From Corbicula japonica (lineage: Eukaryota > Mollusca > Bivalvia > Venerida > Cyrenidae): a DNA stretch of 64,000 nt. Below are positions 50,601-56,095 of the stretch, one piece after another. Location of the stretch: assembly GCA_038501625.1 (NCBI GenBank), contig JAZAYU010000127.1:868001-932000 (forward strand), read 5' to 3'. Numbering within the stretch: the stretch's first letter is position 1; each line of letters begins with the position of its first letter. Position numbers and translations under genes: made by a program. The notes beneath the pieces are model-generated. The model had not been told where the DNA came from and did not search any database. It saw only the letters and a list, made by a program, of their open reading frames with translations.

Positions 50601-53600
50601 TTACAGCATATTTGTGTAAAATTTAAATAATGAAAATTTACTGGGGATGTCTCTTCCTATTTATCACTCGACGTCCTTCAGTTGGGGAACATCCCTCGTG
50701 ATATATTATAGCGCATGTGGACGTATCATCGTTTCCGCAGTAAATTTGAGGCACGCCACGGGAAAAGGTACCTTCGGTAATTTTTTATGTCATTTTTGTT
50801 GTTACTATATTTAGAAAGAACTTTCAAATTTCTATTATTTTCTCATAACAAAACAGTGATTTTGTTACACATTTTGACAATAAAATGGTATTTTTAACGC
50901 GAATTGCATAATAATTAATGTCGTCTGCTCAACTTTATGACGTCGTTTCAAGGATTGACGTCAACTACCCGAAGGTACCTTTTCCCGTGGAAAATATTTA
51001 CTGTCTTTAGTTAAATATGATTAAGAGGATTTAAGATTAATACATACTTTGTTTTGAATATTCTAAATCTTTTGTCACTCAAAATGTCTAAGAGGCTGTG
51101 TTAATTGTTCCAAAAAGCGACGTTAAATAAACTTCTACGGGAATAACTTACATGAACAGAACCATTGTTAAAATAACATTTGTGTGTTTTTTTATTTTCA
51201 GCCATCATTATCATCGTCGTGGCGGTAGTGCTGGGATTGATTGTGGTTATCTTGGTGGTTGTGCTGGCTAGACGATTCTATCTCAGGTATGAGCCATTCT
51301 CAAAGTGTATCACAACACATTCAGTGCCCAAGATCATAAAACTAAGATTGGAGACCAGTATCAAATTTCAAGCATCTGATTAACTCGCCATTTCAGGCAA
51401 TCAGATGCTTCATATTTGAGACTGGTCTCCAGATTTATTTTTATGATCTAAGATTAGAGATCAGTATCAAAATATCAAGTATCTGATTAGCTGAAATGGC
51501 GACTGGTGCGATCTTTCAGCCAATCAGATGCTTGAGATTTGAGACAGGTCTCCAGATTTAATGATCTTAGGTTTAGCGCATGTCGGCCAGCTCACAATCC
51601 CGTTGATATTGACGGGAAATTTGTTTGGTTAAACACTACACTGGTATCATTATATTTTGCGGTGGTTTAATTTTCGCGTACCGGAAAGTGCACGAAATCG
51701 AATTCTAAGGAAATTAAATAACTGAACCCCTCGTCTAATGAGTGTAATACAAATGCGCAACTTTATGCCCGCGTGGAAACGTTTATGTCTTTTTGTCTAA
51801 ATTTGATCCTCGCGAAATTAAATGATTAAAGGATTTATTTAAATAAAATACATACATTGTGATATGACATAAAACCAGATACATATGAAATACCAACAAC
51901 AACAACAAAACCGACGGGTTGTTGGGGAAAATGTTACTTGTAATTCGATTCCAATTTTTAGTAATATTTCTATGTTATTATGAAATCATTTTAATTTTTA
52001 GTTCAAAGGACCGTGAGAAATTTGACATGGAGGCAGACAGAATTTCACTGTACACCGACTTTCCAGACCTTGCTTACAATGTGTATTTCAAACGGCGTGA
52101 AGTTCTCGGCTTCGACGAAAGTGGATACCCGATTATCGGTAAAACCCGGTTTATGAACGGTCCGGTAAAACGCAAAGGCGAAGGTCAGACCGTCGACTTG
52201 TCGCCTAGAGAACCTCTTTATCAAGATGAACAACAGACGCCGTTTAGCTATGACCCCTATGCAATGTGGTCAGAAGAAACGTTCGTCAGTCCGTACGAAT
52301 ATCCAACGGAAGATACATTTGACTTCCCTAAAATCGAGCACGCCGTGCGATACCGTGTACCGGGACGTCAGCATCTTCAGAATACCTACCCGTTATCTCA
52401 GTTCGGATATACCGGCGATCCCCACGTGAGATGTCGTAAAAATCTTCCACTTCCGGTGAATATTCCGTATCCCAAGAAATTGCCACAGTTGATGCATAGA
52501 AAACCCGAACCAGTGAGTTTCTCTGAATTGCTGAAAAGCCAGTTCGGATTTAAGAAATTGCGGAAGGAAGATTTAGAAGAAGGAATTCCGATTGACCCGA
52601 AAAATATACAACAAAATGGCGTGCCTCCTTTACCGATAAAAAAGATCACAGGCAAGAAAACTAAGAACAAAGGAAGAAAGATGTCCGCCCCGGCGGCGGT
52701 TAGGTTAACACGATCAGCTGGTCCGTCACCGCGATCTCCGAGAAAGGGGCCACGATCTGCGCCCGTAGTGAAAGCGGGTATTATACTGCAGACAAAACTG
52801 GAGGACAGGTCACCGAGAGCGGCGTCGGCTTCCTCTCCGCGATCAAGCTCTACAGATACATCCTCTCCACGACGCCCGGCCACCACACTAGGTCGCTCGC
52901 CAAGAGTTGTAGAATTTGACGACGATACACCTCATCCCAAGCCTTCAAGATACGTCGTACCAAAGAATGTAACGATGCCAAGTAACTTGCCTTTCCCGAC
53001 AAAATCAGCTCTGAAAGTTTCTCTTCCAGACGACCATAGACCGGAAACGGCCGTAACCACAGGCAGGAAGTCCGTGACAATCCGAGAAGACGCCAATATA
53101 ACACGACCTTCAACGGTTGCAACATCCTTCCGGCCTTCCACCGCTGGGTCCTCCTTGCAGGAGACTATTATTGAGTTACCTAGGCCCTTTTCTGATGCAG
53201 GATCTGCTAGGGACACAATTTTTGCACCATATTCTGCACGACCAAAGTCTACTTTCTCGGCATTTTCTGACCGTCCACACCCTTTGCCGTCCGAAATTAC
53301 GGAAGCTTACAGGCCTGTATCATCGATATTTAGGCCTACTACTCCACTAGAACACCCAAGACCTGTAATGCACGGAGCTGTTACCATCAAAAGAACAGCC
53401 GGTCACGCTATGTTTTTCCCGCCGACCCATTTATCGTTCCAGCAACATCCGCCTGTCGAACATTCTATGAGACAAATGGCCCCGCCGCCGTTCTTGAATC
53501 GGGTTAAACCAGACACAACCACCGTACGCGATGGTCCCAGTCCAAACCGAGAACGACCGAATTTAGACGACGGCAATGAAGAGCTTTCCGTGAATAGTTC

Positions 53601-53775
53601 ATTCTTCTTGACGGAGGTACCCGAACCGCTTTCCGCGTCGCGCGTGTCTTTGGCTGGTTCCGTTATGTCAAGGGGAAGTAAATCTTCAAAGAAGCCGTCG
53701 CCTCCGCCGGACTACAGCTCATCGGCAAGAGATAAAATTATAGAATCTTCGTCAATAAGCCATTTTGGTGAATAA
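16347..53775 (+). CDS. Gene C: large modular single-pass receptor-like protein (SVEP1/polydom-like ectodomain)
   Basis: About 28 exons; the hand model gives 6,846 coding nt and about 2,281 aa. Order: signal peptide; Cys-rich N-terminus; HYR1; sushi; sushi split by a helical insertion; HYR2; sushi-like plus GCC2/GCC3; a cassette of sushi, beta-rich module, linker and GCC2/GCC3; another GCC2/GCC3; pentraxin/laminin-G-like; EGF; TSP1; a second sushi-to-GCC2/GCC3 cassette with a furin-type RRKR site; stalk; transmembrane helix; 590-residue tail. Almost all ectodomain exons are phase 1-1, so modules can be gained or lost without frameshift. Such modules mediate extracellular binding or adhesion, and the anchor and long tail imply signalling or cytoskeletal coupling; ligand and role are inference. 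SVEP1 shares the sushi, HYR, GCC2/GCC3 and pentraxin content but is secreted and has a von Willebrand A domain, absent here. Uncertain points are the end of exon 10 and the exon 17-18 junction. AATAAA candidates follow the stop at about 53771 and 54083. Confidence 0.85.
17069..17138 (-). pseudogene. Degenerate tRNA-like sequence, apparent anticodon CGC
   Basis: On the minus strand the 70-nt segment has a cloverleaf layout: box-A-like TAGTGGCTAACAC, an anticodon loop CTCGCAA with CGC at positions 34-36, and a box-B-like GGTTCAATA. Acceptor pairing is about six of seven with wobbles; the anticodon and T stems have mismatches. It is best read as a tRNA pseudogene or a tRNA-derived SINE head, not a working tRNA. 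Confidence 0.45.
17641..17679 (+). repeat. tRNA 5'-half-like fragment
   Basis: GCGCGTAGCTCAGTGTGTTG resembles a tRNA acceptor/D-arm with box A, but no matching T-arm follows. Probably a tRNA-derived SINE remnant. Confidence 0.35.
18061..18083 (+). repeat. tRNA 5'-half-like fragment
   Basis: GGCTCGGTAGCTCAGTGGTA is a good D-arm/box A match with no downstream T-arm. Lies immediately before an F2 copy, so it may be the head of a composite SINE. Confidence 0.4.
18100..18190. repeat. F2 dispersed repeat
   Basis: GCGAACAGTTTAGATC at the left and its inverse GATCTAAACTGTTCGC at the right flank a GGTACGGATGTGCCGG core, making a compact imperfect palindrome. Confidence 0.75.
18361..18547 (+). CDS. 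Gene C exon 2: Cys-rich N-terminal module
   Basis: Enters in phase 0 and leaves in phase 1. Carries four Cys and ends VCRYGRWITP, resembling the second half of a sushi module (C, then G-x-W). Two in-frame AG acceptors six bases apart (before 18361 and before 18367) could give a two-residue difference. Confidence 0.8.
20220..20379 (+). CDS. Gene C exon 3: HYR module 1, first half
   Basis: Starts in phase 1 with GFYGKSV and reads through FCPTSVT and YTWETPQAADLDG, the hallmark of HYR domains (CP then W-x-x-P-x-A-x-D-x-DG). Ends at GTAAGT in phase 2, so the domain is split by an internal intron. Confidence 0.85.
21135..21274 (+). CDS. Gene C exon 4: HYR module 1, second half
   Basis: Phase 2 to phase 1. 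Continues with GTNYIISYLATDNDNINW, then CSFTVTVE, which matches the HYR ending (Y-x-A-x-D-x-x-N, C-x-F-x-V-x-V). HYR folds are immunoglobulin-like and usually adjoin sushi modules, as here. Confidence 0.85.
21288..21417. repeat. F1 foldback element in intron 4
   Basis: Starts GAGCCCAAGATCATAAAAC immediately after the exon 4 donor region and ends TTTTATGATCTTG. Slightly shortened centre. Confidence 0.85.
21474..21589. repeat. F1 foldback element in intron 4, second copy
   Basis: GGAGACCAGTCTCAAATC at the left; diverged inverse AAGACCGGTCTATAAATCTC at the right. It lies about 55 bp after the previous copy. Confidence 0.75.
22046..22228 (+). CDS. Gene C exon 5: sushi (CCP) module
   Basis: A complete 61-residue phase 1-1 exon. 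Cys pattern with C-PP, FTCNDGYRLNG, TCQENGNW and a final C fits the sushi signature (C-x-x-GY-x-L-x-G, then G-x-W before the last Cys). Confidence 0.92.
22591..22813 (+). CDS. Gene C exon 6: first half of a split sushi module plus start of helical insertion
   Basis: Opens in phase 1 with VASCDDP and reaches GSLCWLQC, the position of the sushi C-x-x-x-C step. It then switches to a heptad-like run (LQADILQNLDNLRQSAQQAH). Ends in phase 2 at GTAAGT. Confidence 0.85.
23383..23960 (+). CDS. Gene C exon 7: Ala/Asn-rich helical insertion and second half of the split sushi
   Basis: Joins exon 6 in phase 2. About 150 residues are Ala-, Gln- and Glu-rich with heptad character and about a dozen N-x-S/T sequons, with no Cys. 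The exon then ends DLNCFQAF, followed by AICTADGVWKIPGNPYC, a good sushi C-terminal half. So a sushi module appears to be split by a roughly 180-190-residue glycosylated helical spacer spread over exons 6 and 7. Leaves in phase 1. Confidence 0.85.
24619..24867 (+). CDS. Gene C exon 8: HYR module 2
   Basis: Phase 1-1, 83 residues. DIDPPGVKC, KVTWNLPEVYDNSG, GQYIAQYRSEDDEGN and CTMAINVQ together match a whole HYR domain in one exon, in contrast to HYR1, which is split. Confidence 0.9.
24965..25666. mobile_element. Long palindromic element flanked by TTAA
   Basis: Arms of about 335 bp on either side of a short centre near 25310 are inverted copies with few differences (GGTCGCAAACATTGCAAGTG pairs with CATTTGCAATGTTTGCGA). 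TTAA occurs at both edges (24961-24964 and 25667-25670), which is the target duplication of piggyBac-type elements. No transposase is encoded, so it would be non-autonomous. Confidence 0.8.
25725..25814. repeat. F1 foldback element, truncated
   Basis: Retains AGCAATCAGATCTTGGAGATTTGAG and the right edge; most of the left half is lost. Confidence 0.6.
26229..26405 (+). CDS. Gene C exon 9: sushi-like module
   Basis: Phase 1-1, 59 residues, starting VYICDD. Contains FELGAKCNL, GTCKRN, and YWDF near the end, with the final Cys supplied by exon 10 (DC). Spacing is looser than in exon 5, so this is called a divergent sushi. Confidence 0.75.
26541..26695. repeat. ATC and ATT compound microsatellite in intron 9
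   Basis: About 90 bp of interrupted ATC triplets followed by a long ATT run. His/Tyr and Met/Ile open frames across it are artefacts. It sits only some 40 bp upstream of exon 10. Confidence 0.95.
26734..26795 (+). CDS. Gene C exon 10 (3' end uncertain)
   Basis: Begins after a strong pyrimidine tract and CAG, giving TDCLIEIPEMSEVKENFSC. The best-looking donor (GTATGC, after 26795) leaves phase 0, which cannot join the phase-1 exon 11. A weaker donor (GTGCGA, after 26802) restores phase 1 and makes the whole gene model divisible by three. The sequence just beyond (TTGGCGCGAAAATTG and GCGAAAAATG) looks like a dispersed repeat, so the original donor may have been disrupted. Confidence 0.5.
27013..27165 (+). 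CDS. Gene C exon 11: GCC2/GCC3 (ephrin-receptor-like) module 1
   Basis: Phase 1-1, 51 residues. RCAAGTFYS, CVKCANGTYTD, GRTNCTVCPAGST and a closing TEC give the repeated C-x-x-G-x-Y / C-x-x-C pattern of this module family, also found in SVEP1 and other surface proteins. Confidence 0.88.
27166..27688 (+). other. Gene C intron 11
   Basis: No gene or recognisable repeat seen; the minus-strand frames at 27403-27618 lack support. Confidence 0.4.
27689..27910 (+). CDS. Gene C exon 12: sushi module of cassette 1
   Basis: Phase 1-1, 74 residues. LQCITPPAPANG, CTFTCDEGYVLP, YTCSEEGVW and the final RC are canonical. A Thr/Ser/Asn-rich insertion (NTTDNSTGTTSTG) adds potential glycosylation between the second and third Cys. 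Confidence 0.92.
28802..29053 (+). CDS. Gene C exon 13: beta-rich Cys module of cassette 1
   Basis: Phase 1-1, 84 residues. Alternating hydrophobics (KYAEYTFSLKYR) with five Cys in an arrangement (C, C, C-x-L, C, C) that parallels exon 23. Not recognised as a named domain. It always lies between a sushi and a GCC2/GCC3 module in this gene. Confidence 0.75.
29409..29597 (+). CDS. Gene C exon 14: linker module of cassette 1
   Basis: Phase 1-1, 63 residues. Begins SLPREAPCD, contains several sequons, and ends TCIPGSVLIGAYC. The closing C-x-x-G-x-V-x-x-G-x-x-C motif recurs in exon 24 (CYVGEVPVGAVC), so the two are duplicates. Confidence 0.78.
29708..29760. repeat. F2 dispersed repeat, partial
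   Basis: GCGAACAGTGCAGATCTAGA followed by TGATCAGGATC. A possible second half lies at about 29920-29990. Confidence 0.5.
29819..29910. repeat. F1 foldback element, short
   Basis: GAGGTTATAAAACTGAGATT at the left, inverse CAGTTTTATAACCTTGGG at the right, with the second half shortened. Confidence 0.8.
30287..30419. repeat. Minisatellite nested in an inverted repeat
   Basis: Four copies of a 23-bp unit (ACCATGTTTATGCTACTGTA and variants) are enclosed by GTCATCTTAGTGCAAAAACA and its inverse TGTTTTTGCACTAAGATGAC. Confidence 0.85.
30682..30834 (+). CDS. Gene C exon 15: GCC2/GCC3 module 2
   Basis: Phase 1-1, 51 residues: GCTAGNFYAESLDVCYEC, GRLDCTQCADGYST, TECT. Same length and pattern as exon 11, implying tandem duplication of the module. 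Confidence 0.9.
30971..31112. repeat. F1 foldback element, near-complete
   Basis: AAGGTTATAAAGCTGAGCAT at the left and its inverse to TTTATAACCTT at the right. With 29819-29910 it flanks exon 15. Confidence 0.9.
32598..32668 (-). pseudogene. Degenerate tRNA-like sequence
   Basis: The 71-nt minus-strand segment has a D arm that pairs (GCGT/ACGC around AGTGGTA), a T loop TTCAATC and an acceptor stem with five of seven pairs. The anticodon stem has two mismatches and the T stem one. By position the anticodon would read CTT, although the region is also Glu-like. Likely a tRNA pseudogene or SINE head. Confidence 0.5.
33085..33153. repeat. F1 foldback element, left half only
   Basis: CATAAAACTAAAATCGAAGAC then CTCAAATCTCAAGCATCTGA; the inverted right half is missing. 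Confidence 0.65.
33255..35277. mobile_element. Hairpin-ended element carrying a 172-bp satellite
   Basis: The left end has a GTGTCCATAGGACAC hairpin followed by GGATGCCCCCGC. The right end has CGGACGGACGGACGG, then GCAACTCTTAATGCCCC and a GCCATTTCATGGC hairpin. The same terminal signature flanks 13124-13400 without the satellite. Terminal hairpins and internal tandem repeats recall Helitron/Helentron-like or pearl-type bivalve elements, but no replication protein is encoded; family assignment is inference. Confidence 0.65.
33491..35206. repeat. Tandem satellite, ten copies of about 172 bp
   Basis: Unit starts at 33491, 33663, 33835, 34004, 34175, 34347, 34519, 34691, 34863 and 35035 (spacing 169-172 bp). 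Each contains CTATTAAAACTAATGTAAAT, GGGCCATAACTTCTGAACGG and AACAACATATCAGGC. Copies are very similar, so the array is young or homogenised. Minus-strand frames across it are artefacts. Confidence 0.95.
35700..37555. repeat. Diverged tandem repeat array, plus orientation
   Basis: Unit of roughly 150-160 bp with AGGAGTTATCATTCTTG, CAGATGATATATTCCAAG, ACTTTCAAAGTTATAGGCAA and GAAAGGGGCATAACT. It is interrupted at 36157 by the Tc1/mariner-type insertion and resumes at 37385. The same unit forms both arms of the 37567-40267 element. Confidence 0.8.
36159..37382. mobile_element. Tc1/mariner-type element with TA duplication
   Basis: The 1,224-bp element begins CACTAGTCAAAAGTTCTAAG and ends with the inverse CTTAGAACTTTTGACGAGTG. 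TA lies at both edges (36157-36158, 37383-37384), and it interrupts a repeat unit whose intact form is seen nearby. An open frame on the minus strand (36430-36732, extendable upstream without an ATG) is not a recognisable transposase, so the element is probably non-autonomous or decayed. Confidence 0.8.
37567..40267. mobile_element. 2.7-kb foldback element with inverted tandem arrays
   Basis: Ends are GTCGCCTGCGATAGCAGGTA and its inverse TACCTGCTATCGCAGGCGAC, continuing inward through GGATCCTA and a GAC/GTC microsatellite for about 100 bp of inverted match. The left arm holds many copies of the array unit in minus orientation (to about 39215); the right arm holds copies in plus orientation (about 39510-40165). 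At the turn lies a 128-bp copy of gene C exon 17 region (39380-39507). No transposase is seen. Confidence 0.8.
39380..39507 (+). repeat. 128-bp duplicate of the exon 17 region
   Basis: Differs from 41198-41325 at only about one position (A here, T at the exon copy, where it creates a TAA). Both contain the same internal 31-bp tandem duplication (TCTGTTCTTTATTTATTACT as its start). The duplication is therefore recent. Confidence 0.9.
40502..40663 (+). CDS. Gene C exon 16: GCC2/GCC3 module 3
   Basis: Phase 1-1, 54 residues: ATCQPGHYSS, CSICRTGTYQ, GKNCTACPPNTWT, AACV. Acceptor is TTTTTCAACAG. It is masked by a longer frame in another phase, but the Cys pattern and both splice sites identify it. 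Follows directly on exon 15 despite the huge intron. Confidence 0.88.
40993..41278 (+). CDS. Gene C exon 17: first part of pentraxin/laminin-G-like module (3' end uncertain)
   Basis: Starts EYDLYFDADAQDIYL and continues with VVFWMKYYYHTNVTLGLF and DPVFQLEASEQ, a concanavalin-like beta-sandwich pattern seen in pentraxin/LamG domains. Exon 18 needs a phase-2 donor, and GTACAA after 41278 supplies it. Alternatives are a donor after 41183 (GTATCT, phase 0) plus a 14-nt mini-exon at 41263-41276. The last 80 bases lie in the 128-bp duplicated segment, so an insertion may have altered this end. Confidence 0.6.
41198..41325 (+). repeat. 128-bp segment duplicated at 39380-39507
   Basis: Overlaps the 3' end of exon 17. 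Contains a 31-bp direct repeat back to back. Reading on in the exon 17 frame meets a stop at about 41300. Confidence 0.9.
41693..41874 (+). CDS. Gene C exon 18: pentraxin/laminin-G-like module, middle
   Basis: Enters in phase 2, leaves in phase 1. LDFTFELGTWSMFGFTYD, then VTIYADGEQLLKL, follows the W-x-x-x-x-x-T-x-D / Y-x-DG pattern of pentraxin and laminin-G folds. Confidence 0.85.
42205..42452. repeat. F5 dispersed repeat, copy 2
   Basis: Shares its order of conserved words with 9759-9967 but is about 40 bp longer in the middle. Confidence 0.75.
42794..42955 (+). CDS. Gene C exon 19: end of pentraxin/laminin-G-like module
   Basis: Phase 1-1, 54 residues: LISGLSVSNRLVDVTEIS, then YEDCSAQ and ASTCK. 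A second donor four bases later (GTAAGG) matches the consensus better but would leave phase 2, incompatible with exon 20; the phase-1 GTCGGT donor is preferred. Confidence 0.78.
43558..43808. mobile_element. F3 terminal-inverted-repeat element
   Basis: Begins GGGGCGCGCCACGGGAAAAG and ends CTTTTCCCATGACACGCCCC. ATAT on both sides suggests the target duplication. The internal AAGTACATAATAATTAATG and TTGACGTCAACTG words recur in the other copies. Confidence 0.85.
43839..43976 (+). CDS. Gene C exon 20: EGF-like module
   Basis: Phase 1-1, 46 residues. DNCGIHKCQNGGRC, then YTCNCTDQFGGPFC: six Cys in canonical EGF spacing. There is no clear calcium-binding consensus. Confidence 0.93.
44529..44699 (+). 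CDS. Gene C exon 21: thrombospondin type 1 repeat
   Basis: Phase 1-1, 57 residues. Starts HGNWSSWFYAAGCSATCGPG and ends VVDCFLQNC. W-x-x-W, C-S-x-TCG and the six-Cys pattern identify TSP1. It is overlapped by longer frames in other phases, so it is easy to miss. TSP1 repeats are often C-mannosylated and bind matrix or glycosaminoglycans. Confidence 0.92.
44825..45066. repeat. F3 element, decayed
   Basis: GGACGCGTCACTGGAAATG at the left, and TTTTTCCGTTTCGTGCCCC at the right, with diverged interior. Confidence 0.6.
45346..45482. repeat. F1 foldback element, near-complete
   Basis: AAGGTTATAAAGCTGATATT at the left, AGCCAATCAGATGCTTGAG through TTTAATAACCTTTGG at the right. Ends about 50 bp upstream of exon 22. 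Confidence 0.9.
45535..45711 (+). CDS. Gene C exon 22: sushi module of cassette 2
   Basis: Phase 1-1, 59 residues. DCKQPVIEGV, CTATCPPGYVLPRG, FQCGQTTNYNW and a closing IC match sushi. Occupies the same place relative to exons 23-25 as exon 12 does to exons 13-15. Confidence 0.9.
46083..46642. repeat. Two-copy tandem duplication, about 280 bp each
   Basis: Both copies begin AGGTCTCTAGAGGGTCATCT and share ACACTAGGTCGGTCATCTAT, CAAAGCCGGTACCTAG and ACCAAGCATTGTTTTGTA. Copy boundary is near 46363. Non-coding. Confidence 0.88.
47815..48102 (+). CDS. Gene C exon 23: beta-rich Cys module of cassette 2 with furin-type site
   Basis: Phase 1-1, 96 residues. YSATLTFTFDNPVPC, then CNFTLEVINC, RRKRQAQ and IVFNVPLISNVTF. 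Parallels exon 13 in Cys placement and hydrophobic alternation. The RRKR motif (protein about 1501-1504), absent from exon 13, is a good proprotein-convertase site; cleavage would leave a heterodimeric or shed ectodomain about 160 residues from the membrane. Confidence 0.82.
48594..48785 (+). CDS. Gene C exon 24: linker module of cassette 2
   Basis: Phase 1-1, 64 residues. An amphipathic start (ESIFEALTAISVLEQTIQDI) is followed by CYVGEVPVGAVC, the counterpart of the exon 14 ending. Confidence 0.82.
49240..49395 (+). CDS. Gene C exon 25: GCC2/GCC3 module 4
   Basis: Phase 1-1, 52 residues: ARCQKGTHANNGWCVYCDRG, QTRCIACPNGETT, NECI. It is the last extracellular module before the stalk. Longer frames on both strands overlap it in other phases. 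Confidence 0.88.
50271..50413. repeat. F1 foldback element, near-perfect palindrome
   Basis: GAAGGTAATAAAGCTGAG at the left and CTCAGCTTTATAACCTTC at the right enclose a nearly exact inverted duplication. It abuts the polypyrimidine region of exon 26. Confidence 0.92.
50428..50463 (+). CDS. Gene C exon 26: 12-residue stalk micro-exon
   Basis: ATTGCAG acceptor, then VLPVVPEPTDIT, then GTATGT. Being 36 nt and phase 1-1 it can be skipped without frameshift. Its acceptor region is crowded by the F1 palindrome, which could influence inclusion. Confidence 0.7.
50464..51201 (+). other. Gene C intron 26
   Basis: Contains an F3 element (50749-50990); the remainder is unremarkable AT-rich sequence. 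Confidence 0.5.
50749..50990. mobile_element. F3 terminal-inverted-repeat element
   Basis: GGCACGCCACGGGAAAAGGT at the left, GAAGGTACCTTTTCCCGTGG at the right. Very similar to 43558-43808 internally. Confidence 0.82.
51202..51286 (+). CDS. Gene C exon 27: transmembrane helix
   Basis: Phase 1 to phase 2. Encodes an uninterrupted run of Ile/Val/Leu/Ala/Gly of about 21 residues ending VVLARRFYL; the ARR is a stop-transfer signal that places the C-terminus in the cytoplasm. Protein about 1664-1684. Confidence 0.93.
51323..51449. repeat. F1 foldback element
   Basis: GCCCAAGATCATAAAACTAA at the left to ATTTTTATGATCT at the right; central part shortened. Confidence 0.85.
51450..51571. repeat. F1 foldback element, adjoining copy
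   Basis: Abuts the previous copy: AAGATTAGAGATCAGTATC to GGTCTCCAGATTTAATGATC. Confidence 0.8.
52002..53775 (+). CDS. Gene C exon 28: 590-residue cytoplasmic tail and stop
   Basis: Joins exon 27 through an AG/T codon and runs to the TAA ending at 53775. The reading upstream of 52002 in the same frame is intron. The membrane-proximal part (SSKDREKFDMEADRISLY) is mixed and Tyr-containing; the middle has basic clusters and six Ser-Pro-Arg repeats (52726-52905), proline-directed kinase-type sites; the last third is Pro/Ser/Arg-rich with PPP and a low-complexity Ser end. No kinase, death or TIR domain is seen, so it probably acts as an intrinsically disordered docking tail. No homologue recognised. 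Confidence 0.92.
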
Positions 53776-55085
53776 ATAACGAAATTGATCGCTTTGAGAT
53801 ATAACTGTGTCGGCATAAATAATCAGTTGCAGTGCTTAAGAACAATGCTGAAATGAAGTATTTTTCACTGTAAACGCTAAACAATCGACGATCGGCCAAC
53901 TGTCGTATAGGCCAACTGTCGGACATCATCATATCCAACAGCCAAGGACGTTGGAAATTATTCCGGCCCTTTAAAAAAGGACTGTTTTTATTTGTTGGAT
54001 GTGCTAAAAGGACTGAACTGTTATACAACTCACCAAATGTTCTAACTGTAAATCAGTTGCATAAATATTATATATATGGTACAATAAATATTCTAGTTTC
54101 GTAGCTTCCCTATGCAAATGATAGGTAACAGAAGAACTGTGTTGTCATGGAATCAATTGTTAAATGTCGCTTCTATGTTTACTAGGTGTTTAATAAAACG
54201 TTTACAATGCTATTTATTCACACCACGGGCTCAAACTTCGAATTGCTTTTAAGTAAAATTGAGATTATTATAAAATGTTACCCTTTAAAACAGACCTGAT
54301 ATAGTACGTTAACGATAACTGGACTGTGACTTAACAGAAGAAGTAATGTTAAAAATATTGTTCTTCAGCAGAAAGTTGTACGAATTCATATTTTATGTTC
54401 CTTGCATTACTAACTTGAAAATACTCATCTCCTCAATAAGAGAATAACTGATTAGAAGTCGATGTCTGTCGAACAAAAAACATGAAAAACAAAAAGTGAC
54501 CAATTTGAAAGGTTGTGGAAAGAGTGTGAAAATACGCATCTGCAAAAACATGTTGATATGTAATTCATTAATTCATAAAAAATAATGAATCTATTTTTGT
54601 ACTATAAAACGATGTTGAAATTCATTATATGTGCATGTTTTGATAATTTATTTAACAATTCTATATTTAGAATAAGTAAAATTGACCGAAACGGGGATTT
54701 TTTTTATTTATTTAAATTTCACTACATACTTTAAAGCATTTGTGAAATTGTGAAAGTGTTCTTTATGCATTCTTGAGTATTTTTCAATTCTATGTTTAAA
54801 ATAAGTATTATTGACCCTAATGTTTATTTTATTTATTTATTTCCATTAAATCAACATAAATATGTATGTCTTCATTGTACTCAAGAGTTCATATTCACAA
54901 TTCATTTTAACTGTTTGAATTGTAGGAGGCACGTCATGAGAAAATGTTCCCTGTCGTCAATAGTTGCAATAACGTTATTAAGTTAAGAAGGCCGTTATTA
55001 CCTTTTGTTAATTTTGCATTAAATTAACAACATCCATTCAAAGTGTGTAACGAACTGTAAGTAATGAGAAAACAGTACATGGTTG

Positions 55086-55170
55086 TAAGTTCTTTCCAAA
55101 TAAAGTAACAACTTTAATGTCAAAAAATATCACCGAAGGCGTCTTTTCTCTTGACGTGCACCGTGGGTAC
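55086..55170. repeat. F3 element, partial
   Basis: GTAAGTTCTTTCCAAATAAA and CACCGAAGGCGTCTTTTCTC match the terminal third of the family. Confidence 0.55.
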
Positions 55171-55894
55171 CGTATGACATCGTTAATCCAATATTCACGT
55201 TTTATATATTTTACATAGGAAAAATAACTTGTTTTCTGTTAATCAGCTTGTTCATACATTGTTATAGAGTAGTGGATGGGTTGGAGTTTATTCACAAAGA
55301 CAATTTGTACGTGTTTGTTCAGGGGTCAGTGTCAGTTTAGTGCAGACAAGAACCTGGTTTAAGTGTTGGTTTAAATGTTAAAATGCCAAGTACCTTTATC
55401 GGTGGTAACCCCTCGGATTTCCTGATTGTTAAATTTTAAATGTCTGTTTGATATGTAAACTCGTGCTGTCCTTTTCTCTCTACTTTTTGGTTATATTGAG
55501 AGGTTGTGTTTTCTGAAGGTGGCTATTTCTTAATATGTACATGTATATTTCAATTTTTATAACTCGATATAATTGTCATAAACTTCTCTCCAAATTTAAT
55601 TTATGCAGTTGTTAAGTGTTTGGATATCATAAATTAGCGCAGAAAAATTAGTTAAGAAATATATATTATATTTTTGGTAACTGTTTCTTTAAAACAAAAA
55701 TGGTTTTGGTATAAACTTTCACTGGAATAAAATTTTACTGATATTTAATCAATAAAATGAGTAGTTTTAATATAGCTATATAAAGTAAAGAAATACATGC
55801 TCTGGATTATTTAAATCTTCAATAAAAATGTTATTTTTGTTATGAGTTATTATGTTGAGTTAGTTACTGAGCAACTTCTTATTCATTTACTTCA

Positions 55895-56095
55895 TATATA
55901 CTAGTTTTAACACCAGTGCGACTAGAGTAGATCCGTGCCGTCTGATCTGGATCAATACTGGTCAGTTCTTGGTCAGAGATGACATGATGAATATAAAAGC
56001 GAACGGTGTAAATCCCGATCAGATGGAACGGATGTACCGACTGATCTATATTTACACTGTTCATTCATGCATAAATGTCATATCAATGCAAGTAA
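55895..56095. repeat. F2 dispersed repeat
   Basis: AGATCCGTGCCGTCTGATCT at the left and GATCAGATGGAACGGATG, CTGATCTATATTTACACTGT at the right; two inverted GATCAG-type modules. Confidence 0.65.

Larger units (their letters stand above)
51287..52001 (+). other. Gene C intron 27
   Basis: Two adjacent F1 copies (51323-51449 and 51450-51571) and, near 51655-51820, a TTTCGCG/CGCGAAAT-rich stretch like that beside exon 10. Confidence 0.5.
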
